Positions 37,160-49,600 of a stretch of 64,000 nucleotides of DNA are shown here, piece after piece. The DNA comes from Nipponacmea schrenckii (taxonomy: Eukaryota > Mollusca > Gastropoda > Lottiidae): positions 2,060,208 through 2,124,207 of the forward strand of contig CM060203.1 in NCBI GenBank assembly GCA_030562195.1, written 5' to 3'. Numbering within the stretch: the stretch's first letter is position 1; every line of letters starts with the position of its first letter. A program made the translations under genes and the position numbers. The notes below the pieces were generated by a model. It did not search any database. It saw nothing but the letters and a program-made list of their open reading frames with translations, and was not told the origin of the DNA.

Positions 37160-39330
37160 GAACTGTTTCAAGAACACCTGACCCAAGATGAGTTTTGTAT
37201 TGTGTCAAGTTATCTGATTGAATTATCACTATAAAAAACAATTAGGGGTTTGTAGACTCACCATCTACTGTTTTCTGTTTCAAGATATTTATGACGTGTC
37301 TGTTTCAGTTGATTACCTTGAGCCCTGAACTACCATAAACAAATTAATTTGACATTACTCTAAAATGTATTTTATTTAATCGGAAAATGATTCTTATGAC
37401 AAGTTTTATTTCAAGATCACAAAATTCACAATTGAAAAAAGGTTCAAGGATGAGAGTCATAACGGCTGAAAAATATTGAAAAGGATTTTCTTCCGGTTTA
37501 GAGTGGATAATCTATATTTTGAAAAAGTCAATGATATAACTTTACCAATGAAAAACCTTATTATTATCATAAACTTACCAAGTGTATAATCAAATTATTC
37601 GCGCATAATAAATTAAGCTATATGAATATTCATGTAGTTAGAGTGCATACCTATTAATCTCACCTTTTTTAGATTAAAATAAATTCAAAAATATTCAGCT
37701 TAAGGCATGACTTGAACTTCTCTTATCCTTTGAAGTTTTTTTCATTTTTTGTACAGGTAGAAATTTACCTCAAGGCAATGAGTTGGCGTTGCATAAAATT
37801 TAATATTTTTCCATCAACCTTAATTTTAAACAAAATGAAAACATTGGCCATGGGTTATAAATATATGTTGTAACTTCTCAGAGATTCAAATATCCAGTGG
37901 ATAACAAAAAAACTGTGGATAACAAAAAAACTGACTGAGTTATCTCTCAATTAAAACTAAAATGAAATAAAACCTTCCCCGATATCTTGTTATTTGTTAT
38001 ACTCTCTCGTTTGTTAAAGAAGACTGTCAGTGTTCAATGATGGAAATTTAGCCAGGTATTAACGATAAATATAATTTATCCAAATGAACCAGTTTGACAT
38101 GGATTTTACTCAACAAATAATTAATCTTCAAAGACCATGTTGAGTTATGAAATAACAAGTTATTCCCCTTTAATATAACTCTTCTTCACCTGATATTCAA
38201 TTTAAAATATTTCAACCTTTTTATATATGTATATTCAATACGTAACTCTTCTTTATAAATGATCACAAGTCTAAGTTGACCTACTTAAGTGAAGAGCTCA
38301 GCCTATAAAAATCATTAAATCTATTTTTTATTCTGCTCAATAATAGGCCTATCAGGTGTGGGAAGGTTTCGTGTGATTTTTTTATGTGTGAATTTTTCTA
38401 CCTGTATTGTACTTGACTTAATAAAGGGTTTGATAGATAAAACATGACCGTACATCACTAGGCTATTTCTAAACATTTAAAGGTGTTCAAACAAAACTTA
38501 GAAATAAAAATTCCACCACGAGTTTTAAACAGAAATAAGAAATACAGCTTTCAGTGTTTATGCAAGGTTCATACAGAGCTAGTAGTTCAGGGAAAGGTAA
38601 ATTATTAAAGAGCCAACTTAACAAGGTCATCATAAGCCATGCGCATATATTTGCATAAATTAGATAGTTATTTGAATGTGATTATGGATTAAAGACTGTT
38701 GGAATTTTATGAAGTTTTCTAAACACTTAAACTGTATGTACAAGATGTTTATACACTGAAATTTTTTGTAAAAAAAAATGTTGTTGAACTGGTTTTTGTG
38801 AATAGATGTACAAACTCTTCAATTTCTAGGGTTCATTTAGAATTCTTTCATTATAGTTAAGAATATTAAACGCCATGATATACAGTAAAGTAACACTTTG
38901 TTTATTTCATTATGAGAGAAAGCGCTCGACATGACTGGAACATTTAGCTTTTTAATCGTTATAAGATTTTTTTCAGGGCTGTATCTTTTATAAAGCTCAA
39001 CTAGAGGTTAAAGGTCAAGATAACCTTAATATTTTTAAAACCATACATTTATTCCACCCATTTCCTGATGATCTCAATTACTTCAACTTGACATTTTGTT
39101 GGATTTCACAACAACACAAAAATAAAAATAAAAATATGCAATTACAGATCTGTAATGACAAATATGAGACTCAAAGTCAGAAATGTCATAGTTTAAACAC
39201 AGGCTAAAAACTGATTCTGCAATCAATAAGACAACGTCTTTTAGCAACCAAATAAAAAGGGGACTAGGAATCATCAGCTATCACACATCATTCAAGATAG
39301 ACAAAAATAACCAAGCCATGTATTAGAAGA
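37160..39330. other. Non-coding stretch, nothing recognised
   Basis: AT-rich. A 19-bp direct repeat (gtggataacaaaaaaactg) is present near 37898-37935. No exon seen. Confidence 0.45.
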
Positions 39331-39333
39331 AAG

Positions 39334-39416
39334 CACTTTCTGTACAATGAACACTTTCTGTCTAATGAACACTTTCTGTCTAATGAACACTTTCTGTCTA
39401 ATGAACACTTTCTGGC
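39334..39416. repeat. 18-bp tandem repeat, five copies
   Basis: Cactttctgtctaatgaa repeats with starts at 39334, 39352, 39370, 39388 and 39406. Confidence 0.95.
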
Positions 39417-39804
39417 CAACAAATGGCACTGACCATTTCTAATTCAACAGCGAATCCAAATTGTATAATTTTATAGTTCTAAAGAATCTAATGCTACAGG
39501 CTAATAGTTTAGGAGGTAAAACTAACAATCGTGTATCCCTATTCAGACATGATTGGCAAGAACAAAAATGTTACTATAAAAGCTAATTTACCAGCTGGTT
39601 AAAAAAACAATGCTGATGACCTGAAACTGTTCTGATTGACTAAAGTTAAGTGATAGGACGTAATTATTAAACCTATTATGTAAGCTCATGGTTTGATTGA
39701 TGATAGAAAATCGATGATGACAAATGTAGTTGATTGAGCTGAAATACCTGAAACATTACATTACATTCTAGCCAATCAGAGGATTTTGTGTCTCGAAAAT
39801 TAAA

Positions 39805-40195
39805 GAGATCTCTGAAGGAATAAAGCTAAATTGATTACACTCACTGCACACTGCATGGCGTTGCCTGTCTTCATTAGCCTATTAGGTACAGTAGTGTAGG
39901 AAAGTAGAAGTTGTTGTAATAGGACAATAAACCAAGAGTAGAGTAATGCCACTGTCCTGGCTTCATTTACCTCACTGCACACTGCATGGTGTTGCCTGTC
40001 TTTGTAAGCCTATTAGGTACAGTAGAGTAGGAAAGTAACAGTTGTTAAATAGGACAACAAACAAAGAGTAGAGTAATGCCACTGTCCTGGAGAAATTTCC
40101 CTCACTGCATACTGCATGGCGTTACCCATCTTCATTAGCTTATTAGGTGTAGAAAAGTAGGATGTAAAACTCCATTCATTTCTTTTATTTAGCTT
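39805..40195 (+). repeat. SINE-A body repeated three times in tandem
   Basis: The segment actgcatggcgttgcc ... taagcc/attagcctattaggtaca ... aaaccaagagtagagtaatg, ccactgtcctgg occurs about three times with a period near 120 bp. The last unit runs into a normal SINE-A end (gtaaaactccattcatttct). This is a third, distinct tandem form of the same SINE, including body as well as tail. Minus-strand open frames here are incidental. Confidence 0.85.
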
Positions 40196-40589
40196 CATCA
40201 TTGTGTCTAATTAAATGATGTAAAAAGGGCTGAAACTCTCACTGACCAGTTATATTTACTCTGGACATCTAATATATTCTTGACCACTATTTTCATTTCT
40301 ATCTCCAACTTCTCACATACTTGATGGAATTTACCAGAAATTCAATGTTTTTATCTTCAGAAGAAACTGAATTGTATTGTAACCTTCTAAATGTCAAATT
40401 CTACAAGTTTCTAAGTGGATACCTTATTTTCTGTTCTTGAGAGGAAAACAGACACTGTACCATTCTTCGAAGACTGACCAAAGTTTTCCTGATTTTCTAT
40501 GGTTCTTTTGTGAGGCTCTATTGCATCTTTGATTGAAATTGAGGTTCTTTTGACACTTCAAAAAAGTGGTGGTCGTGGTCTCCGATCTT

Positions 40590-41205
40590 GATTAGCGTTT
40601 GAAAGTCTGATGACCTTGAATAAGTCATCTTCATTCACAATTCCAGTCCACCCAGCTGTAAATGGGTACAGATAATCCAGGAAAGATCAATGGCAAGAGG
40701 TTAAACCAAGGCCCAGCTAAAAACAAGAATCCTTTACTGTGAACCTAAGTTGTTACTGTAAGGCTACAAATTATTGAGAGATAGAAATTAATGCGTTAAA
40801 TGCGACCTATCCGCGATCGCATTAATTAGTATCCGCATTTTTAAATACATATTTTCAAGTGACTTAAAGGAAAATAAAATTAAATGATGGACAATAGGTA
40901 GAATGAGTCAAGTATTTAAATTGAGACCGGGTGGGATTAAGTAATTAAGTAATTATCTCTAAATTTGAAGCTGATTAGTAATCAAGACTTTAAAAACAAA
41001 AGATTTTCACACTTGACTACTTAAAGATAAAATCTTGATTCTGGGAAGCCCTTTTCTTATTTATGATATTAAAAAATGCGACACCTATGGAAGATCGCAT
41101 TAATTTGTACTCGCATTTTAGTCTCTATACCCCATGTCGCATTAATTTGTTGACGCATTAATTTCTTACAGTATCCTTGTAAAATATAGTTGTTTCTTTT
41201 TTTCC
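40590..41205 (+). mobile_element. SINE-B copy split by a MITE
   Basis: The SINE-B sequence runs from about 40590 (gaccttgaataagtcatctt, cacccagctgtaaatgggta, gaaagatcaatggcaagagg) to gtgaacctaagttgtta at 40755. It resumes at 41172 with tatccttgtaaaatatagtt and gtttctttt. The intact joint is seen at 7355-7400 (minus) and, with gttatcc, at 45200. This is the fullest SINE-B copy in the window. Confidence 0.85.
40756..41171. mobile_element. TA-inserting MITE (family E) inside SINE-B
   Basis: A 416-bp element starting CTGTAAGGCTACAAATTATT and ending ...CGCATTAATTTCTTACAG, flanked on both sides by TA. Removing it with one TA restores the SINE-B sequence. The terminal inverted repeat is CTGTAAG. 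Subterminal ATTAATGCG/CGCATTAAT words occur several times near each end. A TA target is typical of Tc1/mariner-type transposases (established); the family assignment is inferred. It is non-coding. A related copy is at 57602-58175. Confidence 0.9.
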
Positions 41206-41209
41206 CTAA

Positions 41210-42085
41210 AACTTTTTGGTGATATGTGGTATGGCTTAGTATTGAGGATACCATATCCCTTGATCTGTTTCATGAAACATCATTTGAACTATTTTTAATG
41301 CTGTGTAGGCTAAATTGTATAAAAAGTGGATGAAATGAGTGTTTGAAGTTGTAGAAATTTCTGGTTGTGCCTGTTAACATGGTTTAACAAGTTGTATATT
41401 AATTAATATATGTCATATTTCTACCTTCATCTATTTCTACCACCTCCTATATCTAGTTCACTACACCTACTGCTCCATTAATCTACTATAATATCATATA
41501 AAAGGCCTTGGAATATAACCAGGCAAGGATTCGGTGAAAAAATTTCGAGTTACCTTGACGTTGAGATAAATTTAGAGTTACGGAGTAAATATTTATTTTA
41601 GAATATTTGTGACAGTTTGTATTGTCATTTAAACTTAAATTGCGGTGGAATCTTGATATTTTCAACTGAATTTGACAATAAATTTTCTGATAAATATCAA
41701 GATTTGGTTTAAATATTTTTGTTTATTCAATTTGTGCTATTTTAATTCAATTTAATGAAAAAGTGAAAGAGATAACTGAATAAATCTTCGACCATGTTCT
41801 TCTCATGATTGGATCTAGTTAACTTATGTTTTCAGTTTCTAAAATTTATCTTGACTTGAAGTTTTGAATAATACAATATGTATTAAAATAGATAATTGAA
41901 TAAACAAAAATAGCATATGAATATAAATAGTGGTATATCGGTATAACTTGATGATATTAGGGGGTGTATACCACCAGCAATTCAATGACTTGTGTTTTTC
42001 GAAATAATTAGAGTGTGACTCAATCAGATAACAAAATTTCAACCTGTGAATTTTCAACCTTCCCGTTTGTTTCCGTCTCTCCCTG
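41210..42085. other. Non-coding stretch, nothing recognised
   Basis: AT-rich with no supported exon or repeat. It precedes the candidate promoter. Confidence 0.4.
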
Positions 42086-42110
42086 GAGGGCGGGGTCAGT
42101 ATATATGGGA
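42086..42110 (+). promoter_or_regulatory. Candidate core promoter (GC box and TATA box)
   Basis: A GC-box-like gggcggggtc is followed within 10 bp by tatata (42100-42105). A start would be expected near 42130, about 1.3 kb upstream of the ATG at 43471. This is the only such pairing I noticed upstream of that exon. TATA-like words are common by chance in this AT-rich DNA, so the GC box carries most of the weight. Confidence 0.35.
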
Positions 42111-42129
42111 CTATTTTTTTCCTATATTT

Positions 42130-43470
42130 ATTTTTTTCAGTTGGACAATAAGTGTTTTGTGAGTTTATTCAACTGGACTTAAGACATTATTGATAAAACA
42201 AATATAAAGATTGTATTTCTGAGATCCCGTATTCAACGATAATCATCTTCTAGCATAATAGTTACGCTATTTTGGGTCAGTCATTATAAGTTTAACCTTT
42301 ATGCTACTATAGTTCAGACTGAATAGAAAGTGTCTTAAAGGATCAGCTAAATCAACGATTTCTTTTCAATACCAACAGAAGTGAAGGACATTTGTGAAAA
42401 TTGAGTGAAGTAGAGTGTAGCCCAATATGTGATTTTTATCATTATTTTTTCGAAGGTTGTTTCTAGTCATTGTTTGTTTGAAAGAGATGGTTTTTTAAAG
42501 GATTATTGGAACGTGTTGGAACGTGTACTAAAAGAGTTACATTAAAAGCAGGAAAAATTAATTTAAGAAAATTAATACATCAAAATCATTGTGTTCTCAG
42601 TAAAAATTTCCCTTTTTTTCTCGTTAATTAATTTAGTAATGATTTAATTATAAGACAATTTAACTGAAGGATACCAATATTTAAAAGAACTCAGATATTC
42701 TTTGTGGCGGTAATGATTGCCTGCAACTTTTTTTTACGAGGTGTCTGCTACAGATCAATGGTAGACCTGTTTATCAAGTGAAATTTATATTTCCGTTATC
42801 CGAGTTGAGCCAAGATGAATATTAAGTAACAAACTGGATTTTTTGTCTGCTGATTAAAGTTTGAAGTTGATTTTAAGAAAGTTGAGACCAGGTGAAAAAG
42901 ATTGGAATATTTTTTCTTGAACTAGTTTACAACCTTCAGCTGGATTTTAACGTGATTATCATAATTTGTAACGATTACCTCGATATTGTTTCTAAATTAC
43001 ACCAAATGGCCGTTATTGTTCACGCAGTAATTTGGAGTTGATTAACTTCTTCTGGATTTCGACCAAAATTTTCATCTAGTGGTTTTATTCAAGCCAGCTT
43101 ACCATTTCGTAAATATCTCCAATGCCACATGGCCTGAAATTACACATGACTCAATATTACTTTTTCTAATTCCATTCTCAATTCTGGCTGGATGGTTTCA
43201 CTCACAGTGTCTTTATTACCTCTAATGCTGAAGAGTATACATCACGACGAGTGTGTGCATGCAGGAAGTTACCTGAATTGGTAAAATGTAAACAATATTT
43301 TCGGGAAGTGTTTATTTTCGTTTTAAGTGTTTTTCTCACTTGCTAGAAAATTGTGGTTATATTTTGGATAAAAATAACTGGAGATATTTTTTTGGTGTTT
43401 GTGGAATTATCGTTAGGATTAACGACCTAGGTGTTAATTATAAAACTATAATTAGTGATAAAATTTCAAA
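42130..43470 (+). other. Possible 5' untranslated region of the short tensin transcript
   Basis: Nothing repetitive is recognised in this stretch. It holds several ATGs with short frames, so if it were all in the mRNA it would be a long leader with upstream ORFs. A spliced leader is also possible. The in-frame TAA at 43459-43461, ten bases before the start codon, closes the frame. Confidence 0.3.
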
Positions 43471-43641
43471 ATGAAGTCAGAAACTTATATGAATACTTAT
43501 CCTTATAGTGGATACAATTCGTTCAATTCCTACAAATTTTCGGCCAAACGTCCAACTGTACATTGGGCGATGGATTTAGAGGATCTAGAAAATATGAAAA
43601 GAAAGAGAGATTACACTCCACGAGCTCTGTTTAGATCTCAG
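43471..43641 (+). CDS. Tensin exon 1 (short isoform start)
   Basis: 57 codons from ATG in an AAAATGA context to the donor cag|gtaata, phase 0. An in-frame TAA at 43459-43461 and the lack of a nearby acceptor mark it as a true first exon. The peptide begins [20 protein letters not shown] and is rich in Tyr, Ser and Asn. It then turns basic and acidic ([16 protein letters not shown]). No domain is recognised; tensin leaders before the phosphatase domain vary between paralogues and isoforms. The phase-0 end means that upstream exons such as 25669 can join 46191 in its place. Confidence 0.8.
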
Positions 43642-46600
43642 GTAATATTTTCAGTGTTTCAATCAATAGTACATACTAGGTATTGACATTGTTTGGTTTT
43701 CTTCCAATATAGACTCTTTTAATTTAAAGATGAAACTTAAAGTGATCATTGAAATTATAGTGATTCTTTTCTCATTTCCTTTCAGTTTTAAAAACTTTAA
43801 AGTCCTTCAGTTATTTTCTTTTAATGTTAAAATCATTCTAAACATGTCTACGAATTAAAAACATATTTTGATTTGTTGAAATACTTCAAATCTTGTAATT
43901 CCTGTTAGATTGGTTGACAGGTTTTATATATCATACACCAAACATAATTCTAACTTGTAATATATAGATATCAAAAACAATCCTATCATATACAGACCAG
44001 TATTACTTGTATCAACCTTTTTCATCTTCGGCCAACATCAAGGTTCAGTTAGGAAACGTAGTTGTCTAAAGTTTATTTCAACTTGACTGAAATCTAGGTT
44101 AGGAGTGTTAGACTTCAAAAGATCTTTTGAAATCCAGATAAATAGGTGTTGTATAATATTTACCTCAAAATTGAAAAATTATTAGATTTTAGAAACGAAA
44201 GTTGATTAACAAGTTTGTAACGCTGTTCAACTCACACTTTCAAAATCTGGTTTGGGTTATAATTAAAGTGAAATTAATGATAGACTCTTAACATCAAATA
44301 ATCAAGGCTTAAATTAGGTTTCAATCTAACATGCACTTCAGACTTCCCACTTTCAGTTCTCCATTAAACAATGCTTTTTCCTGATTTCCCACTGTCAGTG
44401 ATGCAGTTTGGAAACTTGACATGGAAAGTGTATCTAGTTGTTTGGTGTAGACAATACAATACACCCAAGACCTGTGTGCTACAAACGTTAAAAGATCCCT
44501 TGACAGAAAAAAGAAGTAGACTGCTTTCCTGGAAAAATTTTCCTCATGGCGTACTTCATGGTCATGCCTATCTTCATCAGCCCAATCGGCTAAAATGTAT
44601 GACCTACAACTTAATACATTTCATTTCTTTTTTGCACGGTTGTTGATTTTCTGAACTTGATTGAGTCTGATAATAAAACCAGGATTTAGAATAATATGTA
44701 AATAGGAGAGTGCCAGATACAGGTGTGGAACCAGAATACAGTCTGCTACTATTCTGACATTTACTTGACATTAACTCCTTAAAAATTGCCCTGTAGATCG
44801 TGACCCCTGACCTTTCTAAGTTTCTGGTTTATTGATGATATCTATATAATATTGACATGATTTAACATTTACAATATCATAATATATAGCTCGTTCCTAA
44901 AGAGACCCTTACACTATAACCATCACCAGTTTGTAAATAATGACAATGGTCACGAGAACTGTTCACAACTCATTGCATGAGAGTTGAGATTGAAAATTGT
45001 TGTAATTATTTGCAACTGGGTCTCATGTAAATTTTATGAGAGGTTCTGGTAAAAATAAAACCTAGTATTCCACATGTAAACTGTCACTTCCCTGAGCAGA
45101 CCCTTTGAATAATCTGGGAAAGTTCAATGCCAAGAGGTTTGGACAAGGACCAGCTGGTAGAAAGGATCCCTGTCACAGCGGACATGTGAACCTAAATGTT
45201 ATCCTTGTAAAATATAGTTGTTTCTTTTCTTTTTTTGAATCTCCCGTTTCTTCACTTAGATAAAGAAATCAAAAAGTAATTGACAAAATAAACAATAAAC
45301 AGAGGGACATATTGAAATATTGCAGGGTAATAACAGGTGTTCAATACAGAAGTATATTGATATTTATTTATGTGATAACTGGCTTGTTATCAGCATTCTG
45401 TACTTTTTATATTTGTAGTTAGAAATACACATGCAGTTGTGGTATTTAAACCTCAAACATCTTCTTAGATTTATAAAAATCAAGGGTAAATAAGAAAAGA
45501 GCAAATGCTAAATTTAGTGTAGAAATGGTTAATTCGACCCACTGTCTCATTTCAGACCTACTGTACTGAGAAATTATAAAAAATGTGCATATTCTAAATT
45601 TATAGAAGAGATATTTTATTATGTATATGCTGCAATATTTTTACAACATAATATAACTTTAGAAATAGATCCACTGTCTTATTGTAGGCCTACTGTACTC
45701 TTATTGCAAGATTATGAAAAATACAAATATCCACTTGAGCTGATGAATATGAATCAGTACTGCTTTGACCAACAACACATCCATGAAAACTAGCAATAAT
45801 CTCCAGGCTAGCCCAAAGAGTTTATACAATATATACATACAATATATACATAAACTATATACATAAACTATATACATACAATATTCTACATCTCTATTAA
45901 TGCTGTATAACATTTTTACCATTAAATCCTACATATAATAAACTAATAATGACCACACTTCAATTTTTAAAAATAGAAGAATTTTTTTATTAGTACAACC
46001 CAAATCATAACATGTTCATTTAGAATATTAATGGTTGTTCCCAGGATATATTTCTGATGTTTATTAATGTTTTTCTATATTAAAAGTGACCAATGTTGTA
46101 TATAGCACTCTATCATAATATTTAGATGAATCGTTACCATGTTCGTATATTTTCAAACCAATTAATATGTTGATATTTTATATTTTTCAGAGCAATGAAA
46201 CAATAAATAGAAACTATTACAACCCTGTTAAATCTGTAAGTTATTTTATTTCTAAAATCATCAGTTTATCTTGTCACTGAAAAATATCAAGAATTGTGTT
46301 TTCTAGTCATGGCAACTTTGACTCTTGGCAATTCTTTGCTGTACAATGTTCTCCTGAAAGAAATAACTTTGGAGCTCTGAAATACTTCTCAGATCGCTTG
46401 GAGAATACTGGCAGCTTTTCGAGAGTAGGATAAATCTATAGGAGATACTGATAATGACAAGATTTGACTCTTTACAAGGCAAGGTTAAGACATACCATAG
46501 CTTCATGACAATCTTGTAAGTGGTCAGATCTTTTCAGCTGTTATTGATATTCTTCAGATCCCTGTGTTTTCATAATGATTTAATGTTTAAGGAAGCCTAT

Positions 46601-49600
46601 AATATTAACTAATAGCTTGTATTTTATATTGAAGATTTCAATCTTAAAAAACAAAATAGACATATTTCTGTAGTTTAAATTGTTTAAATACCTTCCTTTT
46701 TTTTAAAAAAAAAATGCATTCTGATCTAAAAATAGAAAGTTACATTTAACATTTAATTAGATACTGGGGATTTTAAAACTAGTTTTCACATTGCCTAAAT
46801 TTATTTCAAATGCACCTGTTTTCTTTAATTATCTTCATGTTTTGAAATTATCTCAAAATTTTATTGCTGAAAGTTTATACACTGTATATTCCCCCATTTT
46901 TATAAAACTTCTATTTAATTGAATTTGAAGTAAATTGTTGATTTGGTTCAGATCCAAGAGTTGGACATAGAATAGTCAGAATAAGAATACTTCTTTAATA
47001 ACTTTACATAACACAGAATGTTTCAACACTCTCTTTTTTATTAAAGAAGTATGCTAATTCCATGATATTGTCATGTGTTTGTGATTTGTACCCCCTCACT
47101 TCTAAATGTTGTTATAATCATATATGAATAAACATACATCTGTTGTTTTGGAATAAACCAAGGTACTGTATGATCATTGTGTCCAAACCACGCCCACATT
47201 CGTCACACTTCCTCGTGGTTAATCCAAAAATCCAAAACCAAAAATCCAAAACCTGTATTGGGGATACGATGCTGTATGATATACTTATCCTTACAAGGTG
47301 TTATAAAAATAGGACTCAGCGTAGAATAATGATGGATAAATATTCTTGTATGTGAATTGTAACTTTACTGAAACTTAAAGTACCATAGATATTCATAATG
47401 ATAAAAAAAAGCAAAATAACGCCAATAACCAAAAATCTGGGCCTCAGCATGTCAAAAATAGGGAGTAATAGTGTTATTATTTATCACCTGTATTAACCTT
47501 TAACCCCATAATTTCATTCATTCAGTTATTGAATGAAGATAATGGTGTTATAAAGGCTGTAAGAATTGCTAGTCTAAATCAGGATAAAACCACACACCAC
47601 CTGCCCTTGTTATTTTCTATAACCTCATCTTTATTTATGATTACACTGTCTGGTCCAATATTACTCGATAATTACTTTTTCTCCAGTTAAATTATAAAGC
47701 TTAATTGTTTTTGTGGGGGTAGTTTTGACAGCGACTTGGCAAGTTGTTTGATAAGAGGATGAATCATGACCCTAACTAGGTCGTTGTCGAGGGTTATTAA
47801 AAGATGTGGTGTTTTTAATGGTGTTTCTCGACTGATTAACCCAGAATGATTTTTTTTAACCTGAGACTTACACCATAACACACTTCTCACAATTTAAAGC
47901 CCAGATTCTCAATTTTGTTTTGCCAATCACCAATAAGCGAATTTCCAATCGAGCCATTCACCCCTCAAGACATGAGTACATAATATATTATACGTGATGT
48001 AATATAATATTATGTGAGAAGAGACCATTTATCTTTACACATAATAAATTCTCAACAAAACCACAACTCCGGAAATACAAATGCTGGAATTCTGAACAGT
48101 GAGGTCACTCGAGAAACTTTAATTCGAGCATGTCCATTCCCCCCCTGGACCTGGGCCATATCTCCCCTTGGTGGTTAATTCACCCCCATTTGAGAACTGT
48201 GGATTTAAACTATTCATTTGATAATGCATACGTTTGTTAAACAAGTGATGCAAATCTTATTGATTAATAATGTACAACCTGCAAATGGAGGTTCACATTT
48301 TCTTGATGAAATATTCAAGTTTGTAGTCTTGAATATAAATTCATGAAACATAACATAACTATTATATTATGGTGTGCTATCCCGAGGCAATGGTTAAAAT
48401 CAAGGTTCTTTTCATACTCCAGCCCCTAATTGGAGCTATAGCTAAAATGAAAATCTCCAAGAAAATCAAGTTGTTTGGGGCTCATATTCTTCCAATAAGT
48501 GTTTCTGACATGAGATCCCCAGCAGGACTGCTGGTTAAGTATATTGGGGGCAATACTGGATTTAAAGTCTAGGAGCAAAGTAATTATTTTTACTGATTTA
48601 TGAGTATTTTGTATTATATATTTCAGCCTCCAGTCAATTCGGCAGGCTCACGAGGCATCATGTCCAGTTTACGAGATATGATCACCAGGTAAGGAAGATA
48701 ACTCTTGGTCATTATTTATATAACTTCGACTGCTCTAGTAGTAGCAAAGATAATATAACAATCACCTGTAAGCTTTCAACAATTTTGTTTATAAAATCAG
48801 AATCAAACTTGGTAATGAATTGAACCAATCTGTGTCTGTCTCGGGGAGTAAAATGCTTGAGAGGAGGGTCCAGTGTTCAATCCGCAGCAAAGATGAACTT
48901 TGAATTTTGTAATCCATTGACAGTTGGAAATAACAAAAAGAGTAGGTTAATGCGGCTGTCCTGGAAATATTTTGCTCATTGCACACAGCATTGTGTTACC
49001 AGTCTTCATTCACCTGTCAGGTACCGGTACAGAAGAGTAGGAAATTCAAAATTTCGCCACTGCTTTGTCATGTGATGGTAATATTGCACAAATATGACCA
49101 ACATTGAATATAGAGATATGTGTGTGATCAGAACCTTATAATGGGCGTTGGCCCCAGATGTTGAAGTACAGAGATATGTTGAAGCGTGTGATCAGAACCA
49201 TGTAATGGGCGTTGTCCCCAGATGTTTAATATTTACAGGTGGTTGTTATAGTAGTTTTAGTCAATATAAGTATTGATATTGTTCTATATACTTTAAATAT
49301 GTAGTCACACTAGTAACATAGTAGATATAGTAACCTTAACTCTTCTGACCAGCTTCCAGTAGTTGTTTAGTACTATAGTATTGATTTTAGAGCATTAGGT
49401 ACAATCACCGTCCCTTTGGTAGTGTTAAACTCAAACTTTGGGTCAGGGTGGCATCATGTTACTATTCAACAGAAGGTACTGAAATAAAGAATTAAAAAGA
49501 TATGAATGGTTCAAGTCTGGTAATGAAGTAAAAAATGAAATTTTGACCTACAGAATGTATTTAAATCATCCGTTATTTTCAATGTAGTTTTAACAATTCA

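Larger units (their letters stand above)
43642..46190 (+). other. Intron 1 of tensin, with repeats
   Basis: GT-AG intron (gtaata ... tatttttcag). It holds SINE-A (44440-44635) and SINE-B (45080-45235) copies. It also holds a diverged ~70-bp direct repeat (45536-45606 and 45662-45733, sharing cctactgtact) and a (tatacata)-type simple repeat near 45828-45885. Confidence 0.8.

Noticed and set aside
48369..48572. 67-residue open frame just upstream of tensin exon 3
   Set aside because: It ends in a stop before the exon 3 acceptor, lacks a donor, and has no recognisable features.
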